A DNA stretch of 64,000 nt, from NCBI GenBank assembly GCA_037042915.1, contig CM073194.1, positions 3,224,001 through 3,288,000 of the forward strand, in the 5' to 3' direction. This DNA comes from Auricularia sp. M13. Taxonomy: Eukaryota; Basidiomycota; Agaricomycetes; Auriculariales; Auriculariaceae. Shown here in pieces: positions 1 through 11,111 of the stretch (positions are counted from its first letter, which is position 1; the number at the start of each line of letters is the position of its first letter). The translations under genes and the position numbers were made by a program. The notes beneath the pieces are model-generated. The model was not told where the DNA came from, made no database searches, and saw only the letters and a program-made list of their open reading frames with translations.

Positions 1-3000
1 GCAGCAGGCAAGCCGAAATGGCAATACCAGAAGGCACGCCGGCGCAGCTACGGGCCCGTGAAACGCCGTGGCAACAGTGTCACGGATAACTTAACTTATA
101 AACGGGACCGAACGTCACGAATCACGATGCACCACTATATGATAAAAATGTTTCAGGACCGAGGCGATTCGGGAAGGGTAGAGTTGAGGAAGAGATTAAC
201 CATATGGGCGCGCTGTGCCGGCCATAGCTGAGCCTACTCCGAGTCAAAGCCGGCAAAGTTCAAGTTCTCTGCCGCCCTGGCAGGAATCTGTAAGTACTGG
301 GCGACGGCGATACTCTGATGTGCAAGGGTAGAGCTCGCACTTGGGTCAATCAGTCACCGTGCAGTGTGCACAGACAAGCTCCTCATTCACGAACTTTGAA
401 AGGCTGCCAGGTAGAATGCGGGCCATACCAGTGGAGCGGGAAACAGGTGTGCCTCAACCTGATCATGAGGAGAAACGGAACGCAGAGACACTCCAAGTTC
501 GGATTGTCGTTCCCAGGACACCTGGTTGTATAGTGCATCCGTGGTACACGCTGGAAGAGGCGAGGTAGAACGAACGTCTCCATGGCTAAAGAGAAGGCTG
601 GGAAGAGGAGGAGGCGTTGAGCGAATACGGTGCACATTGCACGTGGAAGTCGTACAGCGGTACGAGTCGTTCGCCGGCTCAGACTCGAGAGCACATTGCA
701 AAAGATACTTATCCAGGTCGCACGGATAAGCCGTCCGATAACCGATTCGTCGGGTCGGCAGAAGTAAACATGAAAACGGGCAGGTATACGACGCGCTCAG
801 GCTGGCGCGCATTGGCGATGGGTGCAGCGGGCGCGCGTACGCGCGGACGTCGTAGCCCGGTCCCAAGATGCCGCGCAGCGTTGTACGTCACGGTAGGCAG
901 TCCTTGCCGGCCACGCGTCATCCCGGCCAGCCTGAGCGTCCGGAAAGCACATATTGCATGCGTAGGAGCCAGGAAAGCGTGGAACAAGTACCAAGTAGTC
1001 AGCCTGAGCGCTGCATCATGCCAGCATGTCAAGTGACAGAAGAGAAGGAGAAGACGAGTCGCGATTCCAAACTCCGGCGAATCAACCTCGTCTCGTCCCA
1101 CACCCATGACATGCGGGCGCCCCGGAGTGGAGACCGGCGCGCCACCCATTGCACTGTACATGTCTCCTCTGCGGGCCTTCAGATCCCTCTGAGTCGTGAG
1201 TCGTGTTCCTCCGACCGGCGACGGTGCCTGATCACGAGAGCGTCTACCGCCCACAGTACCCCAGATCTAAACCGTGACGTGTCCGCTGTCCGGGAGAGAC
1301 GCGCAAGATCCCAGATTGAGATTCACACTGTGACTCTGGCAGGTGCGCGGTGGGTTCTGTTTGTTAGTGTGGGCCATCGATCTCGAGATTTGGATCTGAC
1401 TGAGTGAGTGAATGAGCCGTGACGCTGACACTGGCAGCTGCAGAATGAATGAATGAACGGACGCCGGCGCGGGCGGGTGTCCCGAAGCGGACGTCCGAGT
1501 CAGGGTGAGGGCTCAGGGCGGGTACGAGTAATCGATTTTTGCACCGAACCTCAGCTCCGACGTCGCCGCAAACCTCATTACATAGGATATGTCGAGCTTT
1601 CACATGAGGAGCTGAGACCGATTCCTAAGGGGTTGCACGTCAACGTCAACAACATTGCGACTTCCGGTCCTGGGTCCGGCAACCTCTTGTTTGCACTGGC
1701 ACGCTGGCAGAGGACGCCGGCTTTCCCACGCCCGGCCGGCGTCTCACTCGGATCGTACAGTTGTCGCCCCTGTGCGGTCAGAAAAGTGACCGCAGACTCG
1801 GAGGGACAGATCGAGTCGTCGTCGCCGCAGGGATGCGTGCCACCGCACCGTGACAGGGGCCTCACGAACCTTTCTTGACTGGAAGAAGAATTCTCTGCTG
1901 GAAGGTGGAAGTGTTGGGGCGACTCCGGCGATGACGAGCTGCTCAATTATAATACTCAGTACTGAGTTGAACACCGTGACGCCCGGAATGCGTTCCCATT
2001 ACCGAGTCGCCTGAGGAGACTTGGACTCCACTCCGAGGCGGTGATTAGTATTATATTGGCCTGAGCCTGCGGGGCGCGTATTGAACTCATCTCTTACATA
2101 CTTTTCAACATTCGCACACTGAGACCGTCATTCTGAATCTCCAACTTCCAGTCTCGCCACTGTACCATGGGCTCAGTCTCACGTCAACAATTGAAAGACC
2201 CGATCGCGACTCGGAAGGAAGCACAAAGCAGTGGCAGCGAACACGAGCTGTCGAGCGGGTGCATTCCCTTCGAATTCGTGCGGCTCGGACAGTTCGAGTT
2301 CCTCACTGGCACGTCCGTTTGAAGTTCGACTTCTGCACTGACAAGGAGGACGATCCGCCGGCCGCATCTTCCGCGCATCGTGACTGTAAGCCTGATATCA
2401 GATATCAGATTGCAGTGAAGCCCGAGTGTCTCTACTCGATCATAGACGGACCTGTACTGTACTGTGCAGTTGCCAAGTAGAGTACATACGTAGGATTCCC
2501 CGCCAGGCCCTCCGCCATCAAAAGCGAAACAACAGTGAACAGTGAACAGTGACCAGTGGCTGCCGAACGTCGCGGGCGCAAGTCGCCCCGATCGGGCGCA
2601 GGGTGCACCGGGGGATCGTCCAATGCTTTGCTTTGCTTATGACAATTGACATGTCCGGCGGGCAGTTCCGACTCGGAACGCAACAGAAACAGAAACGACC
2701 TAGCGCTAGCGTAGCATGTTCAGAAAAAAAAATCGGTTATGCAGTCTCAGCCTCAGCCTTCCGGGAAATGCAAATGCACCGCTGCCAGTGCTGCGATCTC
2801 AGTCGAGGTAGATTCAAACAGCTAGAATTTCACCACCACCACGACGGACGGACAAACTGACTGACTGACTATCTAAAGCGTACATGGTAAGTTCTCGACA
2901 GGGGCACAGCGCGAGCGGACTGGGGGACCGTGACAGCAAGAAGGGACGACGTGACGGCGGCCTGGACGATGTAAGTATGTATGTACTGGGGGCCCGCTGG

Positions 3001-3212
3001 CAGGCGGGCGAAGAAAAAATGTACGTTGCGGAAGAGAAAGCGGACGCAGAGTGAGAGTGAATAGCGGGAGAGTGGGCAGGGGGTAGCGGTGCGAATGGAC
3101 AGCAAGGGGTGGGGTGGGGTGGTAGCAAGAACGATGACGAGGATGACAGCAAATTACGACGACGCAAGCAAGCAATACACGAACGTTGAGGGAGCGAGGG
3201 GGGGGCTCAAGC
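1..3212. other. gene-free stretch
   Basis: I see no reading frame here with protein-family character or a consistent splice pattern; the ORFs of 60-180 codons look like chance frames in GC-rich DNA. It holds simple repeats (GAAT units near 1,444; a GTGAACA unit repeated at 2,531-2,556; GACT units near 2,860), a GATATCA repeat at 2,395-2,409 and one CACTGGCAG motif at 1,429-1,437. The right end is the 3' flank of the zinc-finger gene. Confidence 0.5.
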
Positions 3213-4720
3213 TCAAGCGCCGACCCACGCATGGCTCGGCGCGGCCCACTGCTGGCGCAGCGGCCCCGGGCCGGGGAGCTTGCTCGCCCACTGCTCCAAT
3301 GTCCCATCAGCACGGGGAAAGGAAGCACAACGAGTCGGAGAAAGCGCACCTGGGACGGGTGGTACGGCCACTCGTTCGCGCTGGCGTCGATGCCGACGCC
3401 GACGCCCTCGACGCGCGGGCCGCGCAGCGCGGCGGGCAGCTCGAGCGCGTTGCTGAGGTGCTGCAGCGAGTCCGGGACCCACCTCTGCTGTTGCTGGTGG
3501 GGGTGGGGGTGCGGGTGGTGGGCGGCGAGGACGTCGGCGGGCGTGGGGCGCAGGACGTCCGCGGGGAGGTCGAGCCAGCTGTCCATCGTCGCCGCCGCGG
3601 CGGACGAGGAGGCGATGGATGCGGAGGAGGGACGGTGCTGCTGGGATGCGGCGTGCGCCTGCTGGCGCTGGTGCACGCGCAGGTGGCGCGTCGCGTTGGA
3701 GCGGACGCCGAAGCGCTTTGAGCAGCCTGGCACCGGGCATTTGTATGCTGCGAAGAGGGTGAGACGGGGTGAGAGGGGGAGGGGTGAGACGCGGAGACTG
3801 ACGTTTGGCGCCGCTGTGGACGTTCATGTGTGTCTGGAGGCCGCTGGGCCTGGGGAACTCCTTGTGGCAGACGTCGCAGGCGTGCATCTTGACCTTCTTC
3901 GGCTTCTTCTTCGCGCCCTCCGTGTTCACGCTGGCGGATGGCGCGGGGGCGAAGGACGAGGCGGAGCGCGACGAGGCCGCCGTCGACGGGCGCGAGTGCT
4001 GGGTCGGATGGTCCATCTGCATCTGCTGGCTCGCGGGGGAGGAGCTGGCAGTGGGGAAGCCGGGCACGACGCGGCGCTAATAAACGGGAGGAGGGCTGGG
4101 CGCGGATCGTGCGGGACGTGCTGCGTGTGCGCGGGGGCCTCTGCGTCACGCTGCCGTCCGGTCACGCTCACGTCCATACTGTCCATCTCCATCTGGAACT
4201 CGAAGCTCGCGCCGGGGTCGTCCTCCTCCGCATCCCCGTCGCCGTCGTCCCCGTCCTCGACAACGCGCGGGCCGGTGGTAAACGGGTCGACGCGGAACAC
4301 GCCCATCATGGCCTTCATCCCGCGCTTCGGCGCGCTGGCCACCCCGGCCTCGGCCTCAGGCGCAACCGCGCCGCCGCGCGCGAGCAGGCTCTCCTCGTCG
4401 CACAGGTCGAAGCTGACGGACCCGTCCTCCGTCCTCCGCGCGTGCTCGAAGACGTACACCAGGCCCTGCGCGTGCAGCGTCGGCTCCGCGGGCTCGGGCT
4501 TGACCTCTCTCCGCTGCTGGGGGAGGGGCGGGAGGGGCGGGATGAGGACGGCCATGGCGGGCAGCGGCGGGAGGCGGAACACCGCGTCGTCGCTGCTGTG
4601 CGGCGGGATGTCGATGTACTCCGAGTCGTCCGCGGCCGGCGCGAAGCCCAGCGCGTGCGCGAGCGAGCTGCTGCTGGGCGGGTGCGGGTGCCAGGCGACG
4701 GCGTGGGCGATGGAGAACAT
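3213..4720 (-). CDS. C2H2 zinc-finger protein, putative transcription factor
   Basis: Four exons on the minus strand (4720-4172, 4076-3803, 3747-3350, 3290-3213) give 432 residues with every junction in frame. Two adjacent C2H2 fingers are split by an intron: the first reads CDVCHKEF...HMNVHSGAKPY and the second CPVPGCSKRFGVRSNATRH, a canonical TGEKP-like linker and paired finger at about residues 249-303. The first 180 residues are acidic and proline-rich (E/D run near residues 150-175), as in activation regions; the C-terminal part is rich in His, Gln and Pro. Two fingers plus a long disordered region is common in fungal sequence-specific regulators, but the DNA target cannot be read from sequence. 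The start was chosen at 4720, where family-like sequence begins; an in-frame ATG at 4861 would add 47 residues. Confidence 0.75.
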
Positions 4721-5795
4721 GAGCAGAGTAGCGGGCGAGAGAGCAGACGGCCGGACGGAGGATTGGGCAATAAGAGTCCTCGGGATGTGCGGCGCCCTGC
4801 CGGAGACAGACAGCCACACACAGTCACGCACAGACAGACTGCCAGAAGAAAACAAAAACACAAGTACAAGTGTCGAGCGTCACGCGAGTCGTGACGGGCG
4901 TCCGAGTGTGCAAGCTGCGATAGTACGGTACGAGTGATGGATGGGAGCCAGCCAGCACAGACGCACCCAGCCGCGCTTTAAGCAAGCAAGCAAGCACGCA
5001 CGCCGCGTTGCCCTCCGAATAATTCCTCCCTCCCTTCCTTCCCGCAATCCGCAGGAGAAGGGCGCGCACTGCTCCCGAGCGTGGATCCCCCCGTTGTTTG
5101 CGCTTCCTAATCCGGCCATCGAAATTCGAATCATCGATGGCCGCCTGCAAGAACCCAGCGCATCGGGGCACCCACCAGGAGAGAGGAGGATGGTTCGAGG
5201 CCCGAGTGCTGGCAAGTGGCAAGTGGCCCGTGCGGCGTGCGAACGAGGCATATTATACTCGTATATCGCGCACCGTGCGCTGGAATACGGAGGACGAGCC
5301 AGCGCGTTGGCGCGAGGATGGAAGCGGACAGTACAGTAACACTATTCCAAGCCCTGGCCCCTGTGAGTGTGGCGGTCGACAAGAAGCTGTCCGGCCGGTG
5401 CAAACCCAATCCATCCGTCGTCCGAGCTCGAAACAAATGCACTGCACCCGCGCTTTAGCCTTTACGTACCCGCGTCCGAAGCCGAAGCCGACCAAGTGGC
5501 AACGAAAGAAAAAAAAAGAGTGTCACGACGCGGTCGGAGGGAGGGCGTCGGCTATCCGCGGATTCCCTGGATGCGGACTGTCGAGTTTATTTTTATGAAT
5601 CTTCTCAGGCAGATGAAGAATTAACTGATGAAAGATGGAAGATGCAAGATGGAAAGCGCGTGGACGTGACGCGTCACATTCACACACTTTCTACGGCGCC
5701 TGACATTGTCAACGTGGGAACGCACGACACAGCCTCGCAAAAGAAAAAGAAAAAGAAATGCAGCATCACGTGGTCGCATTATCATTATCCAGCTC
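4721..5795. other. intergenic, leader of the zinc-finger gene
   Basis: This region lies upstream of the minus-strand zinc-finger start and downstream of the methyltransferase stop. It contains AAGC/GCAA simple repeats near 4,981 and a pyrimidine tract (CTCCCTCCCTTCC) near 5,026. No gene is visible. Confidence 0.5.
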
Positions 5796-6979
5796 CTACA
5801 CCTCCTCCCACCGCCCCTCCCAAATCCGACAATTCCTCTTGCGCACGCCCATGCCCTCGCGCCCCACACCCCTCAGCACGCTCGCGCCCTCCCACACCGC
5901 ATCCTCAGCACAAATCTCTTCCCACTCCTCCAGCACGAGCCCGCGCGCGCGCGCCCCCGCGACGAAGCGCGCGCACACCTCCGGCGCGGTGTACCGCCCG
6001 CACGCGACGTATGCGCGCGCGCTGGCGGTGCGCGCGAGGAGCGCTGTGAGCGAGGTGAGCAGGGAGGAGTGGGAGGAGGCGAAGTGGAGCAGGTCGCTGA
6101 GGAGGAGGGTGTCGAAGCCTTGTTGCGGTGAGTCGGGACGTTCTTGCGGCGCGGGACCTTTCGCGCCGGAGGAGGAGGAGTCGGTTTGGGTGTGGGCGGA
6201 GGGGTCGTTTTGGGATTGGGATTGCGAGTCGGTGTGGGTGTCGATGTGGGCGAGCCGGAGCAGCGCCGCGGGGTCCGTCCCCCACTCGAACGGCACGACG
6301 TGCACGCCGGCCGCGGCGACGTTGGACTTTAGCGTGCGCAGGATCAGCTCGTCGGGGTAGTCGGACGCCACGACGCGCGCTGCGCCGTGCGCCGCGGCCA
6401 GAAGAGAGGGCAGGCCGGTGCCGGCGCCGAGTTCCAGTACTACAGTGCATGTGTCCGAGTCGGGCAGGTTTCACAGAGCGTGGAGCGTAGAGCGTGCACG
6501 GGGAGGCGAGGAAGTTGGCGATCAGTCAGACAGTCGAGCAGACACAAGGACGTATACGTCGGCACAAATCAGATTGCACCATGCGAGCGGAGGCAGCCTG
6601 GCGTACCCGTGCGCCCAGCGACGAGCACGCGCCCAAGCTCGATCTGCTCCGCGAGCAGCAGCGCGGGGCTGAAGAGCTGGTCCGCGAGGAGCGTGTTCGC
6701 CTGCAACGTAGCGCACCATCCCATCAATATCAACCACATACCACACACCGCATACATTCCAACCACACATTGCACAAAATAAAAATGAAAACGCACCCTG
6801 CCTTCCTATAAGTTAGTAAAGCACACCAACCCAACCCGATCCTCAATCAGATCCAGTATCCAGCCCAAAATCCCAAACGGACGCGCCTTGGGCGCAACGT
6901 TCAGCGTGTACGGGCCGTACACGACGACCCCGTCGTCCTCCACGCGCGCGTCGCCGAAGAGCGCGCCGACGTCCTCCAT
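5796..6979 (-). CDS. EFM7: protein-lysine N-methyltransferase, EFM7/NNT1-like
   Basis: Seven-beta-strand SAM-dependent methyltransferase of the NNT1/EFM7 (METTL21-related) group, which in yeast methylates translation elongation factor 1A. Exons 6979-6887, 6805-6797, 6700-6607 and 6439-5796 total exactly 280 codons (279 residues; yeast EFM7 has about 261). Family signature segments are YGPYTLNVAPK, ANTLLADQLFSPALLLAE, the SAM motif I VLELGAGTGLPS and DYPDELI. Exon 2 is only 9 nt (codons EGR). It is flanked by a textbook acceptor (ACTAAC branch site then TTATAG) and a GTGCGT donor. The intron before it must use a GC donor (AAG|GCGCGT) to stay in frame, so that junction is the least certain. A disordered Ser/Gln/Asp-rich insertion sits between SAM-fold strands. 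The C-terminus is slightly unusual and could hide one more intron. Confidence 0.75.
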
Positions 6980-9900
6980 TCGAATCGACGGGCGATCGGA
7001 AGCGGGATAAGGTGCTCGGGCGGACTTCGGAGTCGGAAGTCCGGTGACCGGCTGGGCGGAGCTTGAAACGTGTGCCTCCCTTTCTTTTACAGTAATCTCT
7101 GTGTGTGACTGTGACTTCCAGCGTGCGCACTACCTGCCACTGCGCATGTGTGGTTCGCAGAGAGCTACTGCCGACTGGCGCTTCTGCTTGGGCGAAGGAA
7201 GAACGTCGATTTCCTGAAGAGCTTCCATTATTCGAAAAAACAATGTTGCTGCTTTTCACAGACAAGACGAACTGCCGCCGCGGCCGATTTTCTTGCATCG
7301 CATCGCATCGCACCCTGGATTCCGATTCCTTTCGGCGCTTCTCCTGCCCCGTCGCGTTTCTCGATCGCTGACACTGAACTGACTGACAGCCGTGCGTCTT
7401 CGATCTCACTCTGGCTGGCTGGCCACGCTGCCCTGCCACCCGTCGCGACGGCCGCCTATCTCTGCGCTGCGGCTCCTTCAGGTTTTCCCGGCGCGTCCGC
7501 TTCCTCAACGTCTGCCAGTGCGCCCTTAACCACGTAGCCCTCACACTCTGCCATTGATTACGGATGGGACTTCGTGCTACGACCGCTCCGAGTTTTCTAG
7601 TCAAAGCGCGCGCTCTCGCTGGCAGGCTGTGGAAGTAGAGGTGTCCAGCTCCGAATCCCCGTTCTGATTCTGTCACGGTCCACGTGCACCCAAGGCCGTG
7701 CGACCTCTCACTGGCAGCGGCTGCATCATCATCATTTTCAGTGGGGCTTGTCAATGGGGCTTGGACTTGGACTTCTTCCCCACCTCACAAGTTTGAAGGT
7801 TGGCTTCTTCCGTCCGCCCAACAACGACAACCCGACGCAGCGGCTCATCCTGCGTCACCTGACAGCGTCTTCTCCCACACCTCTCACCTCTCACTGCGTC
7901 AATACCTAACTGGTAACTATATCGGTGGCACGCGCGGCACAGGGGAGCGGGGAGCGGCAAACTTGGGGCGAGCGCGTAACGAGGGCCCCCGCACGCGCGC
8001 CTCACTGGATTTTGACCCAACTCCTCTTGACTCTCACTTCAGCGCCCAGTGGCAGGACTCCGTATGTGTGTGTGTGTGTGGGTGGCGCGGGAGTCCTGGC
8101 GTCCGATCCGCGGCCTCACCGCCATTATGTACTGCGAAGGGCGACCGTGACGCTGGCACCGGCACCGTGGCACATGCTCTCATCTCATTCAGCTGGCGGT
8201 GGCCCTCATCCGGGCCGGGCGTCTCCGGTCCTTTCAAGTTGCAACTTGAACGAGTCGTCTTGCTCCGTCATAGGTAGCTCGAGCGTCTCAGGCTTTGCGC
8301 GCAGGCAGCTATTCGCCGGTCTCACGCACTGGGCCTCATCATGACGCCCACAGTGTGCATGTGCGTGCGGCTCTACACTAACTCCCCCCTGGCAGGCCCA
8401 TATGCGGTTTCGCTGCCGAACCAGCCTCATCAGGACACACCAGCTTCACCGCCGCAGCCTGCGCGCGTGATTCTGGTTGGGGACCTGGCCGCCTGAGATC
8501 CCACCCCTCCCTTCTTAACCTCGAGGTCTTGGCTCCTCAGGGCCTGTGCTCGCGATCCACTTGCGTCTGGCCGCTGCTGAATACTCAATACTGTATTGGT
8601 CATTGAATAATGAATCGCAGGGTCTGTTGGGCGGCTCAGTGTACTGTACTTTATTGTAATTTATTTTCGAGTAGCCATCATTCATACTTACTGTAACTAC
8701 ACTCAGAGTAATTCTATCCGAGTCGAACCGATCGTGCACCATGGCCAGCACTCGGACTTCTTTCTCCCCTGCAGTAGCAACGCAACACGCAAGAAGCAGC
8801 AGCCCGAGCGCACCGCCGCTGTTGCGTTACCGTAACGTCCAGCTGCAGCTTTTTATCAGTCTCAGTAATTCAGGTCCCACGGCCAGCTGGCCCGCGACTC
8901 GGACTCCCCTGTGTTTCGTCCCCGCGTTGGCTTGCAGGTGTGGGACGAAGTCAAAGCGTACAGCAATGCAATCTCCGAGCGCACCGCCAGTGTTTCTGCG
9001 AAATTCACCAGCAGCTTCTCATCAGTAATTCAGGTCCCACCAGCGTCCGCCATCCGCCATCCACCAGCTGGCTGGGTACGCCCCGTGTTTCGTCTTCAAG
9101 TTGGCTGCCGGTGGACGAAGTCGAAGCGTAAATGCAATCTGATTAGAGATGCCACTGCGCTCCAGGCTAGAAGAAACGACAGTGGCAGTGGCAGCGCCGC
9201 CGATCCGGGGGGAGGGCAGGCAGGTGCGCATCGCGCGTTCCCACGCGCTGCCGGCCGGACATGTTAATGTTATTCCCACGGGTCTTGAATGGCGCAGCTG
9301 GACTGTGTGTGTCATGACGGGCTGTCGAGGTGCGGAGACTTGCGGTCCTCTCCAGACTGAATGCAGCCGCTCAACAGTTGAAGCCGCACGCCCACGCAGT
9401 CCATCCGTCCATCATTATGCAATCTCCACCTCCCTCCGCCTGTGCCAGCAGCCTGAGAGCCAGCAGAACTACGGCGCTAATGCTGGCAGTGGCACCGCGT
9501 GATGCGATAAGTAAACGAAGGCTGCTTACAAGTGCAAGTGCAAGTTACTGCCTTCACTGCAACATTCGCTCCACACAGTAGTTCCTAGGCCTGCATTTAC
9601 CGCAGCGCGTTCAGGGCACGCAGCGGAACGGTCCACGCTAGCGTTCCAGATAAGGACATCCCGGGCGACGGAAATGCCATTATGGGCACGCCACGGAAGG
9701 CCCGCATTTGGAGATCCCGCTTCAGAAGCCCTCACGCGAGGTGGTGGCGCCCGAAACAGGGTGCGGATAGTCGACAGCGGACAGCGGAGAACCTCCGCGG
9801 TGATGGTTCGAACTTCGATAACTTGTGGATGATTGGGCGGGAATTAATATGTGGCTTCCTACTTCTTCTGTCTGCTGGGCTGCAGCAGGACGAGCGAGAA

Positions 9901-10076
9901 TGTCTGATTTCGTGCTTTACAAGCAAGTCACTGCAACTCCGCCTCAACATGTTGTTTTGTTTGTCAGTTTGTTTGTTTGCGCGTCGGGCCGGTTGTCCGC
10001 ATTCTGCACTCGGACAAGTCGAAGCATTGTGCCAATCTGAAATCTGCCAATCTGGATCTGTGTCTTCCTCGGGAGC
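6980..10076. other. gene-free stretch, 3.1 kb
   Basis: No coding signal was found. It contains a (TG)n tract at 8,063-8,080, CACTGGCAG-type motifs at 7,512-7,520 (reverse) and 7,709-7,717, and the degenerate direct repeat described separately. The two ends are the promoter regions of the divergent methyltransferase and formyl-THF ligase genes. Confidence 0.5.
8804..9140. repeat. degenerate direct repeat, two units of about 170 bp
   Basis: Unit 1 (8,804-8,974) and unit 2 (8,975-9,140) both begin CCGAGCGCACCGCC. Both share CAGTAATTCAGGTCCCA, a GTGTTTCGTC...TTGGCT stretch and GGACGAAGTC.AAGCGTA, and both end in ATGCAATCT. The units are diverged and have small indels, so this is an old tandem duplication. 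No reading frame is maintained in both. Confidence 0.7.
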
Positions 10077-11111
10077 ATGACGACAGCCACTACACTTCAG
10101 GCGCAAAAGCGCGCGCTGCGCTCGCAAATGGGCAAGCTTTTGCGCGCAATACCGGCCGCAACGCTCGACGCGCAGTGTACGTGCCCACAGCGCTCTGTTG
10201 ACAATGTGAAGACTAACACATCGTGTGATATACGCAGCTAGTCAGGTGACCAAACGGATTTTGGACTCAGCAGTGGTTCAGCGCGCCCAGAGCGTCGCCG
10301 TCTTCCTCAACTTGCCGACCGCAGAAATCCGGACGGACGCCATCGCGCACGGCCTGCTCGCGCGTGGGAAGGCGCTCTACGTGCCAAGGGTCGTTCCAGC
10401 ATCCGAGCTTTCGACAGCGCCGGCCGCGACGACCCACGGCGCGGCGACGCATGAGCACGCCGGCCGCCGCTCGCCCGACGCCGCGCCGACGAACAACATG
10501 CAGATGCTGCGCGTCGCCGACGCGCGCGACCTCGACGCCATCGCCCCTCATGGCGCCTGGGGCTTGCGCGAGCCCGCCCCTGCAGGGCGCGAGGCAGGTA
10601 CTGCATCCGGCTTGGTGCTGCTGTTGGTTGTTGTCGCTGACTTTGCACCCGTTACGTTCGCATTCGCGTTTAGCGGGCCCGGGCACCCTGGACCTCATAC
10701 TGCTTCCGGGCGTCGCGTTCGACCGCTCCCCGCGCCCGAAGCGGCTGGGCCACGGCAAGGGCTATTACGACGCGTTCCTTTCTTCCCTCGCGGCTCCTGT
10801 CACTGGCGCCACACGGATGCCTCAATTGGGTATGTCTCTTCGCAGCCTTGCACAGTTTCACCGATACCTATTGTCTCGACGGATACGTAGTTGGCCTGGC
10901 TCTTCGCGAGCAGGTGCTCGACGTGGGTCAGGTGCCAGCCGGTGACCACGATTGGACGCTGGATGCGGTCCTCACTGCGGACGGCTTCATCCCCTCGGAA
11001 CCTGCGAATCCAGATGAGGACGACTCAGGTTCTCCGCCTGGCGAAGACAAGAGTTCCGTGGTCGATGCTCTAACTCTTGCATTGGCCGATGCAGTAGTCC
11101 TGAGCAGTTGA
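10077..11111 (+). CDS. FAU1: 5-formyltetrahydrofolate cyclo-ligase
   Basis: Methenyltetrahydrofolate synthetase: ATP-dependent conversion of 5-formyl-THF to 5,10-methenyl-THF in one-carbon metabolism. Exons 10077-10176, 10238-10597, 10674-10829 and 10891-11111 give 278 residues, all junctions in frame, introns 61-76 nt, with a GACTAAC branch site in the first. The N-terminal basic helix (QAQKRALRSQM) that contacts ATP is present, then VAVFLNLPTAEIRTD, the substrate-pocket segment LDLILLPGVAFD and the hallmark LGHGKGYYDAFL. The length is near that of fungal FAU1 proteins, with an Ala/His-rich insertion in the middle of exon 2. The C-terminal acidic/serine stretch is not conserved-looking. Confidence 0.88.

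Noticed and set aside
709-1254. 181-codon minus-strand ORF
   Set aside because: Composition is that of a chance frame in GC-rich DNA; no family motif, no splice support and overlapping ORFs in most other frames.
3186-4937. 583-codon plus-strand ORF across the zinc-finger gene
   Set aside because: It is the antisense shadow of the minus-strand zinc-finger exons, rich in Arg/Gly/Ala, and contains no domain, while the minus strand has paired C2H2 fingers with in-frame splicing.
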